In this document: one piece after another, positions 1 through 9,358 of the stretch | Position numbering within the stretch: the stretch's first letter is position 1 | Layout of the letters: each line of letters opens with the position of its first letter | Source: an uncultured Bacteroidaceae bacterium | GTDB lineage: Bacteria; Bacteroidota; Bacteroidia; Bacteroidales; Bacteroidaceae | DNA: 27,778 nt | Reading direction: 5' to 3' | Assembly: GCA_934271655.1 (NCBI GenBank) | Contig: CAKQRW010000043.1 | Span: forward strand, 1-27,778 | Notes under the pieces: generated by a model | The model's database searches: none | What the model was told of the DNA's origin: nothing | The model's input: only the letters and a program-made list of their open reading frames with translations | Translations under genes and position numbers: made by a program

Positions 1-21
1 TTGAACATGACTTTTTTGCTG

Positions 22-29
22 CAAAGTTA
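22..29 (-). promoter_or_regulatory. Bacteroidetes-type -7 box of a promoter leaving the window
   Basis: The given strand reads CAAAGTTA, which is TAACTTTG on the minus strand and matches the Bacteroidetes primary-sigma -7 consensus TAnnTTTG. A TTTC-like -33 lies about 20 bases upstream. It would drive a minus-strand gene beyond position 1, which cannot be seen. Confidence 0.5.
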
Positions 30-78
30 TGCAATTCAAATGTGGTGGGAAAGTCGGCTATTTTCGGATGGTTACCGC

Positions 79-110
79 CAAATATAAAAATAATTATGAG
101 CACCTACTTA
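79..110 (-). repeat. 32-bp dispersed element, copy 1
   Basis: This stretch matches 26702-26733 at 30 of 32 positions in the same orientation. On the minus strand it reads TAAGTAGGTGCTCAT, two variable bases, then TTATTTTTATATTTG. Its last eight bases fit the TAnnTTTG promoter box, so it may be a promoter element or a dispersed intergenic repeat. The function is unknown. Confidence 0.6.
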
Positions 111-116
111 ATAAAA

Positions 117-200
117 AACAGGCATGCTTCAAAGCAAAAGCAACAGGCATGCGCCAAAACAAAAATTACGGGCATGCCCCTATTGAGGACATGCCCGTAT
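117..200. repeat. degenerate repeats with a GGCATGC core
   Basis: Three GGCATGC-containing copies, two of them preceded by ACA, are spaced about 25 bases apart, followed by one inverted copy. The last two form the stem of the terminator at 155-199. GGCATGCC is itself a palindrome, so each unit carries a small dyad, as in the other spacer arrays of this window. Confidence 0.4.
155..199 (-). terminator. intrinsic terminator after the OmpA-family gene
   Basis: A 10-bp perfect inverted repeat (167-176 with 190-199) with a 13-base loop is followed on the minus strand by a T-rich tract ending near 155. It lies about 60 bases past the stop of the OmpA-family gene and fits a Rho-independent terminator. 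Confidence 0.75.
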
Positions 201-256
201 TGATTATTTACATTACTGCAAATTGCTTATGTGTGTAGTATCGATACCCAAAGACA

Positions 257-1420
257 TTACTTGAGCTCGATGATAGCACGACGGTTGAGGTTGTATGGAG
301 CAACATCGCTCACACCACCGATACCGCGAGTCTCGATGTTAGCGCGGTCTACGCCAAGGTTAACGAGTTCGTCAGCAACAGCCTGTGCACGAGCCTCAGA
401 AAGCTTCTGGTTGTAAGCAGAAGAACCTGTCTTGCTATCAGCAGCACCAGTCACAACGACCTTAGCACCTGAGTTCTTAGCAGCTGTAGCGATAGCCTCA
501 ACATTGATGAGGTCCTTCTTAGAGTTGATCTTAGAAGAGTTGATGTTGAAGAATACAGAAGTAGCGCTGCTTGCCACCATCTTGTCTGTAGCTGGCTTCT
601 TAGATGCCTGAGCGAGACGGTTGCGGAGGTCAGCGTTCTCGTCCTGCTCAGCCTTGAGCTGTGAACGGAGAGAAGCGAGCTTAGAGCAAGCCTCGTTAGA
701 GAGAGCCTCGTAGTCGTCAAGAGAGACAGCCTTTGACCATCCTGTCTTGCCAAGGTTGAATGTCACACCGAGGTCAGCAGTGATGATGCCGTTTGTAGCA
801 GTCTTGCTGCTTCCAGCATATGGATAGTACTGAGAGTCAGTGAAGTTCCATGCACCTTCGAGATAGATGTTCATGAGCTTAGAAATCTTCCAAGAAGAGT
901 TGATACCTGCTCCGATGAGTGGTGCGTTGCAACCTTCGTCAAAGCGGCGGATGATACCTGCACGTGGGAATACAGAAAGATTCCATACACGAGTGTCGCT
1001 ATAGCCACAGATGAGGTTGCTCAGGTTGAACTGAGTGTCGAAGTAGATAGAACCAGCGCCGCCGTCCTCGCAGTTTGGCACTACATCAGCCATGCAGCCC
1101 TGAGTGCGGAATGCGTGTGGGAACGCTCCATTCTCCCAGTTAGCCTTTACGCGAACTCCGATGCCTGGAGTGAACCACTTGCCCACTGCGAGGTTGAGGC
1201 CGTAAGTGCGGCCTGAGTGCCACATGTCATCGAGGAAGTTTGCTCCGTAAGGATTCTGGACAGCCATGTCCACGCCTACCTGAACATACCAGTTTGACCA
1301 GAATGAATTAGTTGCAACACTGTACTTGCTTGTAGTAGGTGTTGCGAACTCGTCGCACTGAGCGTTTGCTGCAACAGCGCCGAGACCTACAAAGGCCAGA
1401 GCCATCATAAACTTTTTCAT
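257..1420 (-). CDS. OmpA-family outer membrane protein
   Basis: This is a 387-residue outer membrane protein. The ATG at 1420 was chosen because it begins a clean signal peptide (lysines at 2-3, hydrophobic core, cleavage near ANA|Q at residue 21); an upstream in-frame start at 1489 would put a charged stretch in front of it. Residues about 30-230 are rich in aromatic, alternating segments that fit a membrane beta-barrel. Residues about 251-271 form a short heptad-like helix, and about 285-387 are an OmpA/MotB-type peptidoglycan-binding domain with the family's conserved arginine-rich end (NLNRRAIIEL). It probably ties the outer membrane to the cell wall. It has its own promoter (1578-1585) and terminator (155-199). 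The family is clear; the exact role is not. Confidence 0.93.
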   Translation of the reverse strand: MKKFMMALAFVGLGAVAANAQCDEFATPTTSKYSVATNSFWSNWYVQVGVDMAVQNPYGANFLDDMWHSGRTYGLNLAVGKWFTPGIGVRVKANWENGAFPHAFRTQGCMADVVPNCEDGGAGSIYFDTQFNLSNLICGYSDTRVWNLSVFPRAGIIRRFDEGCNAPLIGAGINSSWKISKLMNIYLEGAWNFTDSQYYPYAGSSKTATNGIITADLGVTFNLGKTGWSKAVSLDDYEALSNEACSKLASLRSQLKAEQDENADLRNRLAQASKKPATDKMVASSATSVFFNINSSKINSKKDLINVEAIATAAKNSGAKVVVTGAADSKTGSSAYNQKLSEARAQAVADELVNLGVDRANIETRGIGGVSDVAPYNLNRRAIIELK

Positions 1421-1577
1421 AAATACACTTTTTTTTAAGTAAACAATAATTATTTCTCTTTTATCCGTTATGCCTTCCCTCTCACTCATGAAGAACGCTA
1501 CACATTATATATATATAGCACTGCAATCTTTCCGCAAGCCGCAATAGTCTGCACGAGGTACAAGCTTCTTTTTGCTA

Positions 1578-1585
1578 CAAAGTTA
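1578..1585 (-). promoter_or_regulatory. -7 box of the OmpA-family gene promoter
   Basis: CAAAGTTA on the given strand is TAACTTTG on the minus strand, matching TAnnTTTG. It lies 157 bases upstream of the chosen ATG, giving a leader of about 150 bases that includes a (TA)n run near 1506-1517. No strong -33 was found. Confidence 0.6.
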
Positions 1586-1705
1586 CAACTTTTAGTTTAT
1601 ACTCTATGTAAAAAATATAAAAATTTCATGTTGTCTGCGTATTTTATTCAAACATTAGCGCATTTTTGCCATACCTAAGCATCAACAACCATGATTTTTT
1701 ATGTT

Positions 1706-3730
1706 TCAGAACATGTTGGATATTATTTTTTCATCCAGGACAGCATACACCACTTGACCATCTGGCGTGCGAGCCGGAGAAACTGTGCCGAACAGGTCTG
1801 TGAGCAGTTGATCCATTTCTTTATGCGAGAGCACCTGCCCATACACTATGGCCGACCTCTTTGCCATGGTGAGGGCCATGGCCTCCTGCGCGTCCTTCCT
1901 CACGCTGTTCACCTCGTTCATAGCCGACGCCACCATGTCATGAAGAAGATTGTCCACATTAAGCCCGCTCACTTCTGCCGGTATGCCATTGACTGAATAA
2001 GAGCCTCCGCCCAGATTGGACAGGTCAAAGCCCAGACTCGTCATATCGTCCATCATGTCCTCAAGCATAATGGCCTCGCGCTTGTCAAACTGCACCACCA
2101 CAGGAAACAGCTCTTTCTGCGACGGCCGCTTGTGGTCGGCCATGCTGCGCATGTTTCTCTCAAAGAGCACACACACGTGGGCGCGATGCTGGTTGACCAT
2201 CATCAGTCCTCCCGATGTGGGCAGAACGATATATTTCCCCTTATACTGGAACTTGGGCACAGATATGTCGAAAGGCATGCGGCTCGCTGTCTCATCAGTC
2301 AACTCGTTCCAAAGGGAAGCCTGCAGGTCGCTCTTCTCAGGCACGCCGCCATCAAACATAAGTCCGGCCTTCTGGAACTCAAGCGATGACCTTTCCACGG
2401 CTGCGCCAGCCATATCGCGGAATGCAGCAGATGGCACCTCTACAGCAGGCGCGTCCTCCGGCGACAGAAGTTCCTTCCCCATGACACTGGCCTCAACAGG
2501 CAGAGGCTTGCCTTCTTGCCGCTGAGCCAAGGCTCCCTCATACAGTTTCTCCCATCCGCTCGATGCCGAATAGCCGCCTGCCGGGCGCGCCGCCCCTCCA
2601 TGGCTGGAATCATCATGTGACGAGGCAAAAGGATTGTACGTGATGGCAGACAGCTTAGGCTGGTGCGGTATAGACGCGCCCGTGCCCATGACAGGTATGT
2701 CTGGCTTGCCGTCTATGTCGAAGTCTATCATAGGCACGTTGCAGAACTGCCCGATAGTCTCGCGCACAGCCGCTGAGAGCACCTGCCATATCGGTTGCTC
2801 GTTGTCAAACTTTATCTCTGTCTTGGTGGGATGCACATTGACATCGATGGACGATGCGTCAACGGAGAAATATATGAAATACGGCACTTGCTCGCCCACA
2901 GGCACTATGCCCTCATAGGCCTTCATGACAGCGCTGTGGAAATAGGGATGGCGCATGTATCTGCCATTGACAAAGAAATACTGGTGGGCATTCTTCTTCC
3001 TGGCAGACTCAGGCTTGCCCACATAGCCTGTGATGTGGGCAAGTGATGTCTCCACATCAATAGGCAGCAGGTCGGCGTTGATTTTCTTGCCAAACACCTC
3101 TATGATGCGCTGCTTCACAGAGGCGCGCGGCAGGTTGTACATCTCCACCCCATTGTTGTAGAGCGTGAAAGACACATCGGGATGCACCAGCACGATGCGC
3201 TGGAAGTCGGCCACCACATTAGACAGTTCAGTCTGATTAGACTTCAAGAACTTGCGTCTGGCTGGCACATTGAAGAAGATATTGTTGACAGAAAAATTGC
3301 TGCCGACAGGGCAAGCCACAGGCTCCTCGCGCTCCACCTTCGAGCCGGAGATGGTCAGCATCGTGCCTAACTCATCCTCCGGGCGGCGGGTCTTCAGTTC
3401 CACCTGGGCCACAGCCGCTATGCTTGCCAGAGCCTCGCCACGGAAGCCCATGGTTGACAGGCTGAACAGGTCGGAAGCCTGGCGGATCTTAGACGTGGCG
3501 TGACGCTCAAATGCCATGCGCGCATCGGTCTCCGACATGCCTTTTCCGTCGTCAATGATCTGCACGCTGGTCTTGCCGCCGTCCACCACTATGACCTGCA
3601 CATGCTCGGCTCCGGCGTCAATGGAGTTTTCCACCATCTCCTTGATGATGGATGCCGGACGCTGCACTACCTCGCCCGCGGCTATCTGGTTGGCCACCGA
3701 ATCGGGCAGAAGATGTATTATGTCTTTCAA
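1706..3730 (-). CDS. mutL: DNA mismatch repair protein MutL
   Basis: MutL couples mismatch recognition by MutS to strand removal. The N-terminal GHKL ATPase is complete: KEMVENSIDAGA at 30-41 (catalytic Glu31, Mg-binding Asn35), DDGKGM at 61-65 region, RHATSK at 76-81 and GFRGEALASI at 95-104. A variable linker covers about 338-492 and a C-terminal dimerisation domain follows. I chose the TTG at 3730 because it places the protein start two residues before the family's conserved I-x-LLPDSVANQIAAGEV region; a GTG at 3784 would add 18 residues without family support. The usual endonuclease motifs are altered: NQHRAH in place of DQHA, MAKRSA in place of ACKxA, and TPDGQV in place of CPHGRP. It is the last gene of the parvulin/OstA-like run and no clear terminator follows it. 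Confidence 0.95.
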   Translation of the reverse strand: MKDIIHLLPDSVANQIAAGEVVQRPASIIKEMVENSIDAGAEHVQVIVVDGGKTSVQIIDDGKGMSETDARMAFERHATSKIRQASDLFSLSTMGFRGEALASIAAVAQVELKTRRPEDELGTMLTISGSKVEREEPVACPVGSNFSVNNIFFNVPARRKFLKSNQTELSNVVADFQRIVLVHPDVSFTLYNNGVEMYNLPRASVKQRIIEVFGKKINADLLPIDVETSLAHITGYVGKPESARKKNAHQYFFVNGRYMRHPYFHSAVMKAYEGIVPVGEQVPYFIYFSVDASSIDVNVHPTKTEIKFDNEQPIWQVLSAAVRETIGQFCNVPMIDFDIDGKPDIPVMGTGASIPHQPKLSAITYNPFASSHDDSSHGGAARPAGGYSASSGWEKLYEGALAQRQEGKPLPVEASVMGKELLSPEDAPAVEVPSAAFRDMAGAAVERSSLEFQKAGLMFDGGVPEKSDLQASLWNELTDETASRMPFDISVPKFQYKGKYIVLPTSGGLMMVNQHRAHVCVLFERNMRSMADHKRPSQKELFPVVVQFDKREAIMLEDMMDDMTSLGFDLSNLGGGSYSVNGIPAEVSGLNVDNLLHDMVASAMNEVNSVRKDAQEAMALTMAKRSAIVYGQVLSHKEMDQLLTDLFGTVSPARTPDGQVVYAVLDEKIISNMF

Positions 3731-3894
3731 TTCTTTTTCTCTTTTTTGTGAAACAATCTCATGGGCCTGACGCCCTACCGCCACACCGAATTATGACGTG
3801 CTGTCCTGCGTTCTTGCCACATAGGGAGCATGCGCGCCAATGACGCTGTATGGCAGGCCTGCGACCAACATTCTCTCGCGCGGTCCTGCTCTTT

Positions 3895-4188
3895 TCAGAA
3901 TATATAGCCTGTAGCTAGCCAGCGCATAAGCATCAGCAGCGCCACAATGAGCATGATGAGCACTCCATACGAGACAGGCTTTCGGCCGCTGTCCTTGCGC
4001 CGCTTCAGATGTTTGGTGGCGCCGACAAACTTTCCGCGTATGTCCTCAGGAGAGAACTCCTTGGGCGGCAGCTTTCCCAGTTCGCGCTTTGCTCTCTCGT
4101 CAATCTCCCTCAACTTCTCTTTGCGAGGGTCGTAATAGATGTAATTATGCTGAAAGCCACGTGGCTTCCTTGCTGTGAACAGTCCCAT
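3895..4188 (-). CDS. small single-pass membrane protein, conserved hypothetical
   Basis: This is a 97-residue protein with a very basic, charged first two thirds (many Lys, Arg and Glu, including KRELGKLPPKEF and HLKRRKDSGRKP) and one C-terminal hydrophobic segment at about residues 74-92. The layout suggests a tail-anchored inner membrane protein with its basic part in the cytoplasm. It starts with ATG at 4188, lies between the OstA-like gene and mutL, and shares their direction. I believe similar proteins occur beside mutL in other Bacteroidales, but no function is known to me and I assign none. Confidence 0.85.
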   Translation of the reverse strand: MGLFTARKPRGFQHNYIYYDPRKEKLREIDERAKRELGKLPPKEFSPEDIRGKFVGATKHLKRRKDSGRKPVSYGVLIMLIVALLMLMRWLATGYIF

Positions 4189-4263
4189 AGCCTTTATTCT
4201 TGTTTTTCAATGTTCATATTCATTTTTGCCAATGCGCACGTCTCAGTCTATGACCATGCTTTT

Positions 4264-4417
4264 CCTTATCCGAAGGATTGCATGCCACTATACTTAGGAT
4301 TGTTCGTCCTTATCCTAAGGATTTCCATTCCTTATCCTAAGGATTTCCATTCCTTATCCTAAGGATTTTCCTTCCTTATCCTAAGGGTTTCTCTACCCTA
4401 TCCTAAGGATCGCAAGC
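4264..4417. repeat. 22-bp tandem array, TTATCCTAAGG family
   Basis: Seven units start in exact 22-base phase at 4266, 4288, 4310, 4332, 4354, 4376 and 4398. The central ones read CCTTATCCTAAGGATTTCC plus a short tail, and the outer ones are decayed. Each unit holds the odd palindrome ATCCT-A-AGGAT. The array sits in the 355-bp spacer 4189-4543 between the OstA-like gene and the small membrane protein, so it is probably transcribed. The rest of this spacer holds no gene or recognisable signal. The same family recurs in inverted orientation at 26815-26869. Confidence 0.9.
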
Positions 4418-4543
4418 CTTAGCCTGTGACAAGGTCTTTCCATGCCCATGGAAAAGCATGTATCCGCTTATGTTCACACGAAGGCTGATCCGGAAAAAAG
4501 CATTTCAGAATCAGCCTCAACCTTACAGACACGCCCGGCGCCA

Positions 4544-6178
4544 TCACTTGATGTTGTCGAGGTTCTGTTTTGGCACGTGCCTTTTGACCGACTTCTTCAG
4601 CATCTGCTCCGCACTTTTGGAGCGCCACTCAAAGATGTCGTATCTGTCCTTAGGGCGTATGTAGTCGAACCATGCGAATGTGGAGAGATAGCGTTTGTCC
4701 TCAGGTATGGCGAAGGCTGGATACATAGTGCCAGACGGTGTCTGCATCCACACCTTGTCCACCTTCTTGTCCTTCATGAAGATGTGCATCTCTGGTGTCT
4801 CCGTATAGTTCATGCCTATGCGCGATCCGTCCGACTCATCCATGAAATAGCTGAGGTAGACATTGCCTTTGGCATCATTGCGGTCTATCGCTCCGTCCTT
4901 AAAGTAGCAGAACATCTCCTTGGCCGCCACCTGGTTGTACGACGCGGAGTCTATCTTCTCTATCGTCATGGCCTGGTTGATGACATGCACCCAGTCTATG
5001 GTGCTGTCGTTGTTGTACACCCTTATCTCCTCTCCGAAGACCTGCTGCTCCTCGTTCCAGAGTATGGGTTGCCCATACATGTAGGTGCAGGAGTCGCGCT
5101 CATGAGTGACCAGCGAGTCGCACACACCCTGTATGTCGCGGCGGTACATCCTCACTTTATGGTAGGCGAAGAGGTCGCGGTAGACTGAGTCTGTCTTCTG
5201 GTTGAAGGTGACCATCCTCAGCGTGTCGGCATGGACAAAGAGTGTGTCGGGACTGGAGAACTCATAGCACACGGCGCTGTCGGTGGCCAGGGCCACGCCA
5301 GTGTGGTCCTCGTAGCGGCAGTAGTTGCCTGTCAGCATGCACTGGTTCTCCACGTCGGTCAGCACCACATTGCCAAAAGCCTCGCTCACGCCTGTCTTGT
5401 CGTCGCAGTAGAGGCTGTCGCCCACCACGTCGCGCATGTCCTTATAGATGTGCGAGCGGTCCATGAGCGAGGCCTGCCGTGTCTGCGTGTCGTAGTCGCC
5501 GCGCACAGCATAGACGAAGGTGCTGTCGGACGACACTATGTTGGTCTCCGAGACGATGCGCGCCACCTTTGTGTTGGAATAGTAATACAGTTCGTTGGTT
5601 TTCAGCTCAAACTTAGGGTTGACCAGCACCACATTGTCCTTGAAGATGGCCTCATTGAGCGGCGGCGTGTACTGTCCGTAGTCAGAGTCGAGCACATTGT
5701 CGGCGTCGTAGAGTGTGCCGTGCGACGGATAAAAGCCGATGTTCTCCATGCGGTCGTAGTCTATCACCGATGTGACCAGCCGGGTCTTGCGGTGTGTCAG
5801 CACAGCACGTCCCTTGGCATGAGCCTGCATCAGCGGGCCATCATACATGAGCGTGTCGCTGGTGAGCGTGAGCGTGTCGCCCTGCACCATCCTCACATGC
5901 CCGTAGGCCTCGAATGTGTTCTCGTCCTTGTAGTATCGGGCGCTGTCGCAGTCAAGATACATGCCGTCATGGTATAGCTTGACATGTCCCACGAGCACGT
6001 CGGCGCGCGCGTCGGTGCCTTTCTTGTAGAGCACGTCGCTGTGCAGCAGCTTCACTTCCTCTTTCGACCTCTGTCGCTGAGTGTCATCGGGGACGGATGC
6101 TGACAGCGCGCACAAGGCCAGCATGGCCGCAGTCCCTGCCGCCAGCGCTCTCACCCGCATGTTACCCAAAATCTTCAT
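4544..6178 (-). CDS. OstA/LptA-like envelope protein
   Basis: This is a 544-residue exported protein of the OstA-like group, related to the periplasmic bridge protein LptA and the N-domain of LptD, which carry lipopolysaccharide to the outer membrane. ATG 6178 gives a hydrophobic export signal at about residues 8-28; ATG 6160 is a possible later start and a TTG at 6250 is unlikely. The body is built from repeated beta-strand pairs of the type GHVKLYHDGMYLDCDSARYY, YGHVRMVQGDTLTLTSDTL and AFGNVVLTDVENQC, typical of the OstA jelly-roll. It is much longer than LptA (about 185 residues) and lacks an obvious LptD barrel. It follows a SurA-like chaperone by 78 bases, which fits a shared role in envelope assembly. 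LPS transport is an inference from family. Confidence 0.85.
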   Translation of the reverse strand: MKILGNMRVRALAAGTAAMLALCALSASVPDDTQRQRSKEEVKLLHSDVLYKKGTDARADVLVGHVKLYHDGMYLDCDSARYYKDENTFEAYGHVRMVQGDTLTLTSDTLMYDGPLMQAHAKGRAVLTHRKTRLVTSVIDYDRMENIGFYPSHGTLYDADNVLDSDYGQYTPPLNEAIFKDNVVLVNPKFELKTNELYYYSNTKVARIVSETNIVSSDSTFVYAVRGDYDTQTRQASLMDRSHIYKDMRDVVGDSLYCDDKTGVSEAFGNVVLTDVENQCMLTGNYCRYEDHTGVALATDSAVCYEFSSPDTLFVHADTLRMVTFNQKTDSVYRDLFAYHKVRMYRRDIQGVCDSLVTHERDSCTYMYGQPILWNEEQQVFGEEIRVYNNDSTIDWVHVINQAMTIEKIDSASYNQVAAKEMFCYFKDGAIDRNDAKGNVYLSYFMDESDGSRIGMNYTETPEMHIFMKDKKVDKVWMQTPSGTMYPAFAIPEDKRYLSTFAWFDYIRPKDRYDIFEWRSKSAEQMLKKSVKRHVPKQNLDNIK

Positions 6179-6256
6179 CTGTCTGTATATGTATATCGTT
6201 CTATGTGTGTCAATCGTTCCTTCAAGTAATCCGTAGCGTAACGTCGGCAAGCCGCA

Positions 6257-7612
6257 TCACTTGATCCATCCAGGATACTTGAACTCGCAGTTTTTCCATT
6301 CGTCATTGATATGCACGTATGTGGTCTTCTGCTTCTCACGTATCCAGCTGTCTATCTTCTCCTGGCGCAGCTTGTTGAGCACCACGTTCTGGAGCACCTG
6401 GTAATCGTCGGCCATAGAGGCACGGTGTCCGTTGACGCGGCTCTTGAGCTTCACGATAGCCACAACCTCCTTGCCCTTGCTGTTCACCATGATGAACGGC
6501 GCTGAGATGTCGCCCACCTTCATTCCTGACACGGCCCTCGCCACTTCTGACGGAAGGTTTTTCATCTCGAAGGCCGATGTGCCCTCGTTCTTGTCGTAGA
6601 GCAGACCGTAATTGTTGCGCGTGTCCTTGTCATAGGATGCGACAGACGTTATCTCGTCGAAGGTGTAGAGTCCCTTGCCTATCTCTGCCTTGATGGAGTC
6701 GAGGTCGCTGATACACTGCTGCAGAGCCTCTGTGGTCACGCGCGGCTTGCGGAGAATGTGGCGGCAGTTGACCAGGTCGCCCCTCTTCTCTATGAGCTGG
6801 ATGATGTGGAAGCCAAACTCTGTCTCCACAATCTTCGAGACAGCCTTCGGATCTGTGAGGTTGAACGCCACATTGGCAAACTCAGGCACGAATGTTGTGC
6901 GGCTCGAGAAGCCGAGTTCGCCGCCGTTCTGTGCGGAGCCCTTGTCCTCAGAGTAGAGGAGCGCCAATGTGGAGAACTGCGCCGTACCCTTGTTGATGCG
7001 GTCGGTGTAGTCGCGCAGCTCGTTCTTGACGCGGTCTATCTCTTCTTGCGGTATCTTTGGCTCTCTTGTGATAATCTGGCACTCCACCGTTGTCGGCACA
7101 AACGGGATGCTGTCCTCTGGCAGGTCCTTGAAATAGCGTCTTACCTGCGCTGGCGACACCTTTATGTCTTTCATCAGGCTGCGCTGCACCTCCGTCACCT
7201 TCATCTTGTCGCGGTAGTTGCCGAACATGGTTTCCCTAATCTCTGAGATGCTCTTGTTCATGTATTCCTCCAGCTTTTCCCTTGAGCCAGCCTGCATTAT
7301 CATCGACTGTATGTCGGCGTCGACATCTGCGAACACGTCTGCGTCCGACACCTCCACCGAGTCTATGGCCGCCTGTGTGAGAAACAGCTTCTGCACGGCC
7401 AGCTGCTCAGGAATGACACAATAGGGATCACCGTCCCAATGCTGTCCCTGCTGCTGTCCCTCTATGCGAGTGGCCTCAACGTCCGACTTCAAGATGGCCT
7501 CGTCGCCTACTACCCATATCACTTCATCTATGACATTACTGCGTCCCTGGGCCATGGCGCTGAGTCCGCACAGCGATGCCATGAATGCCGAGATTATTGT
7601 CTTCTTGTTCAT
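6257..7612 (-). CDS. SurA-like periplasmic parvulin peptidyl-prolyl isomerase
   Basis: This 451-residue protein resembles SurA, the periplasmic chaperone for outer membrane proteins. A signal peptide covers residues 1-21 (cleavage near AMA|Q). A SurA N-terminal helical domain follows (VIDEVIWVVGDEAILKSDVE). The first parvulin domain spans about 180-290 and contains the family signatures YSEDKGSAQNGGELGF and EFGFHIIQL. A second, more degenerate parvulin-like unit begins at NCRHIL near 284 and includes LPSEVARAVSGMKVGDIS. The start at 7612 is an ATG that opens directly on the signal peptide. It lies between another parvulin protein and an OstA-like protein, consistent with outer membrane assembly. 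Naming it surA would overstate orthology. Confidence 0.92.
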   Translation of the reverse strand: MNKKTIISAFMASLCGLSAMAQGRSNVIDEVIWVVGDEAILKSDVEATRIEGQQQGQHWDGDPYCVIPEQLAVQKLFLTQAAIDSVEVSDADVFADVDADIQSMIMQAGSREKLEEYMNKSISEIRETMFGNYRDKMKVTEVQRSLMKDIKVSPAQVRRYFKDLPEDSIPFVPTTVECQIITREPKIPQEEIDRVKNELRDYTDRINKGTAQFSTLALLYSEDKGSAQNGGELGFSSRTTFVPEFANVAFNLTDPKAVSKIVETEFGFHIIQLIEKRGDLVNCRHILRKPRVTTEALQQCISDLDSIKAEIGKGLYTFDEITSVASYDKDTRNNYGLLYDKNEGTSAFEMKNLPSEVARAVSGMKVGDISAPFIMVNSKGKEVVAIVKLKSRVNGHRASMADDYQVLQNVVLNKLRQEKIDSWIREKQKTTYVHINDEWKNCEFKYPGWIK

Positions 7613-7870
7613 TGCCTATTTTTACGTTTGTTTCCTTTGTTTATTTCTTTTCTTTGTTTGGTCATGTGAGCCTTGCCCTGCGCCTCTCACGTCCGCGCGC
7701 CAATGGCTTCTACATGAAGAGGCGAGCCAGCTGCTGCCTTGTGTTCGGGATTACTTCGGGATCCGCCGGGTTGCTGATGACTGCCATAGAGGCGTCTTGC
7801 CTGAGGGGCGGCGGCCACAGAGGCGGCCATTTACCTGCATGCAGACACTTCTTCTGCCTTTGGCCAGCCG

Positions 7871-9310
7871 TCAATGCCTGTTCACAGTCTTCAGCACAGC
7901 CTCATCTATCTCTACAGTATATCTCTTGCGTAGCTGCTCCACCCATTCCTGCTCCTTCTTGTCCTGATAGTCGGTGAGCACCTGGCCACGCACATCCTTC
8001 AGCGAGCGAGGCTTCTTCAGCTTCTTGCCATACACGGCTGTCTCAGGATAATCCTTGAGAGCCGCAGGCTCCACCTTCTGCTTGAAGACATCCCTGTCCA
8101 CAAACTTGTCATCTCCCTGCTTGAAGAGCCCTTTCGTGATGCGCACCTGCTTGACTGAGTCGGCATTGAGCGCGCCAGCAAGTGCGGTGGCGTAATCATC
8201 TACGGCTACGCCCTTGAGCAGCTTTTTTGCCTTGGCAAGCACGGATGCATCTTTGGCATGCACCACCACTCCACAGAAGCGAGGCTCTTTCCACGCATAG
8301 CTCTTCTTGTTTGCCTTGAAGAAGGCTTCCTGCCCGAGCGTATCTGCCTGCGCCTTGTCCCACACGTCTTTCTTGGCCACCTCATACATGAGGGTTCCGT
8401 CATGGTATTCCTGGGCGAGGTAACGCTTTGCGGAATCCTTGGCAAGGATGTCTGCCAGAAGCTCGTCTACTACCTTCTCACGGGTGGCGCCATTCAGGCT
8501 GGCGAGCGAGTCGATGCGCGCATTGGCCGATGCCTCGCGTATGCCACGCTGGTCGAGAAACTTCAGTATGGCCTCGCGGTGATACTCATATGGCTCAAAC
8601 GGATGGCGGTCTTTCAGATAGATGATGTGATAGCCTACGGGCGACTTGAACGGTGCTGACATCTCGGACGGCTTTAGCGAGTATGCCACTTTCTCGAAGT
8701 CTGGAATCATCATGCCCTTGCCAAACTGCCCGAGCGAACCGCCACGCATGGCGCTGCCCTTGTCGTCACTGAGAGAGCGCGCCATGTCGGCGAATCTCTC
8801 AGCGAGTTTGTCACCCGGCGTTTGCCTCAAGACAGCGTAGATGGAGTCTATGCGTGTCTTGGCTGCCGATTGCTGCTCAGGGGTGGCGTCCTGGCGCATC
8901 ATCACAAGGATGTGGCTTGCCTCCAGGAGGTCCTCGCCTCCAAAGCGGGCGGCTGTGTTGTCGTATGTGCGACGCGCCTCGCGCTCTATGTACGCTGAGT
9001 CAACGATGCCGCCAACGACAAACTGCTCCTTGTAGCCATCAAGCTCTTTCCTCACAGAGGCTACCGTGTCTACACGCTGGTGCAAAGCCTCTGCCACTTT
9101 CATCTTGAAATTGGCATACAGCTGCGCATATTCCTCTACGGTCTTCTTTTCCAGCACACCGTCAGCGTTGTTCTTATTGTACGAGTACTCAAACTCTCCA
9201 CGAGTGACAGCCTTGCCATCTATCCTCATGACCACGGGGTCGCTGCCCGCCTGTGCCATCGCTGCCACACCGCACATCAGCGATGCTGCCACTAACGCTA
9301 TTTTCTTCAT
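7871..9310 (-). CDS. PpiC-type periplasmic peptidyl-prolyl isomerase
   Basis: This is a 479-residue exported foldase. Residues 1-20 are a signal peptide (AMA|Q), followed by a helical domain with VMRIDGKAVTRGEFEYSY. One well conserved parvulin domain spans about 130-235 (EASHILVMMR, SDDKGSAMRGGSLGQFGKG, VGYHIIYLKDRHP). The C-terminal 240 residues are lysine-rich and only weakly parvulin-like. The gene is the first of the run leading to the SurA-like, OstA-like and mutL genes. Its probable promoter is at 9637-9644, which gives a leader of more than 300 bases holding a 22-bp repeat array. The isomerase family is clear; its clients are not visible. Confidence 0.92.
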   Translation of the reverse strand: MKKIALVAASLMCGVAAMAQAGSDPVVMRIDGKAVTRGEFEYSYNKNNADGVLEKKTVEEYAQLYANFKMKVAEALHQRVDTVASVRKELDGYKEQFVVGGIVDSAYIEREARRTYDNTAARFGGEDLLEASHILVMMRQDATPEQQSAAKTRIDSIYAVLRQTPGDKLAERFADMARSLSDDKGSAMRGGSLGQFGKGMMIPDFEKVAYSLKPSEMSAPFKSPVGYHIIYLKDRHPFEPYEYHREAILKFLDQRGIREASANARIDSLASLNGATREKVVDELLADILAKDSAKRYLAQEYHDGTLMYEVAKKDVWDKAQADTLGQEAFFKANKKSYAWKEPRFCGVVVHAKDASVLAKAKKLLKGVAVDDYATALAGALNADSVKQVRITKGLFKQGDDKFVDRDVFKQKVEPAALKDYPETAVYGKKLKKPRSLKDVRGQVLTDYQDKKEQEWVEQLRKRYTVEIDEAVLKTVNRH

Positions 9311-9358
9311 TTTATGTATCTGTCTGTTTTTTATTATTTAAATAAGCTTGATGCCCAC

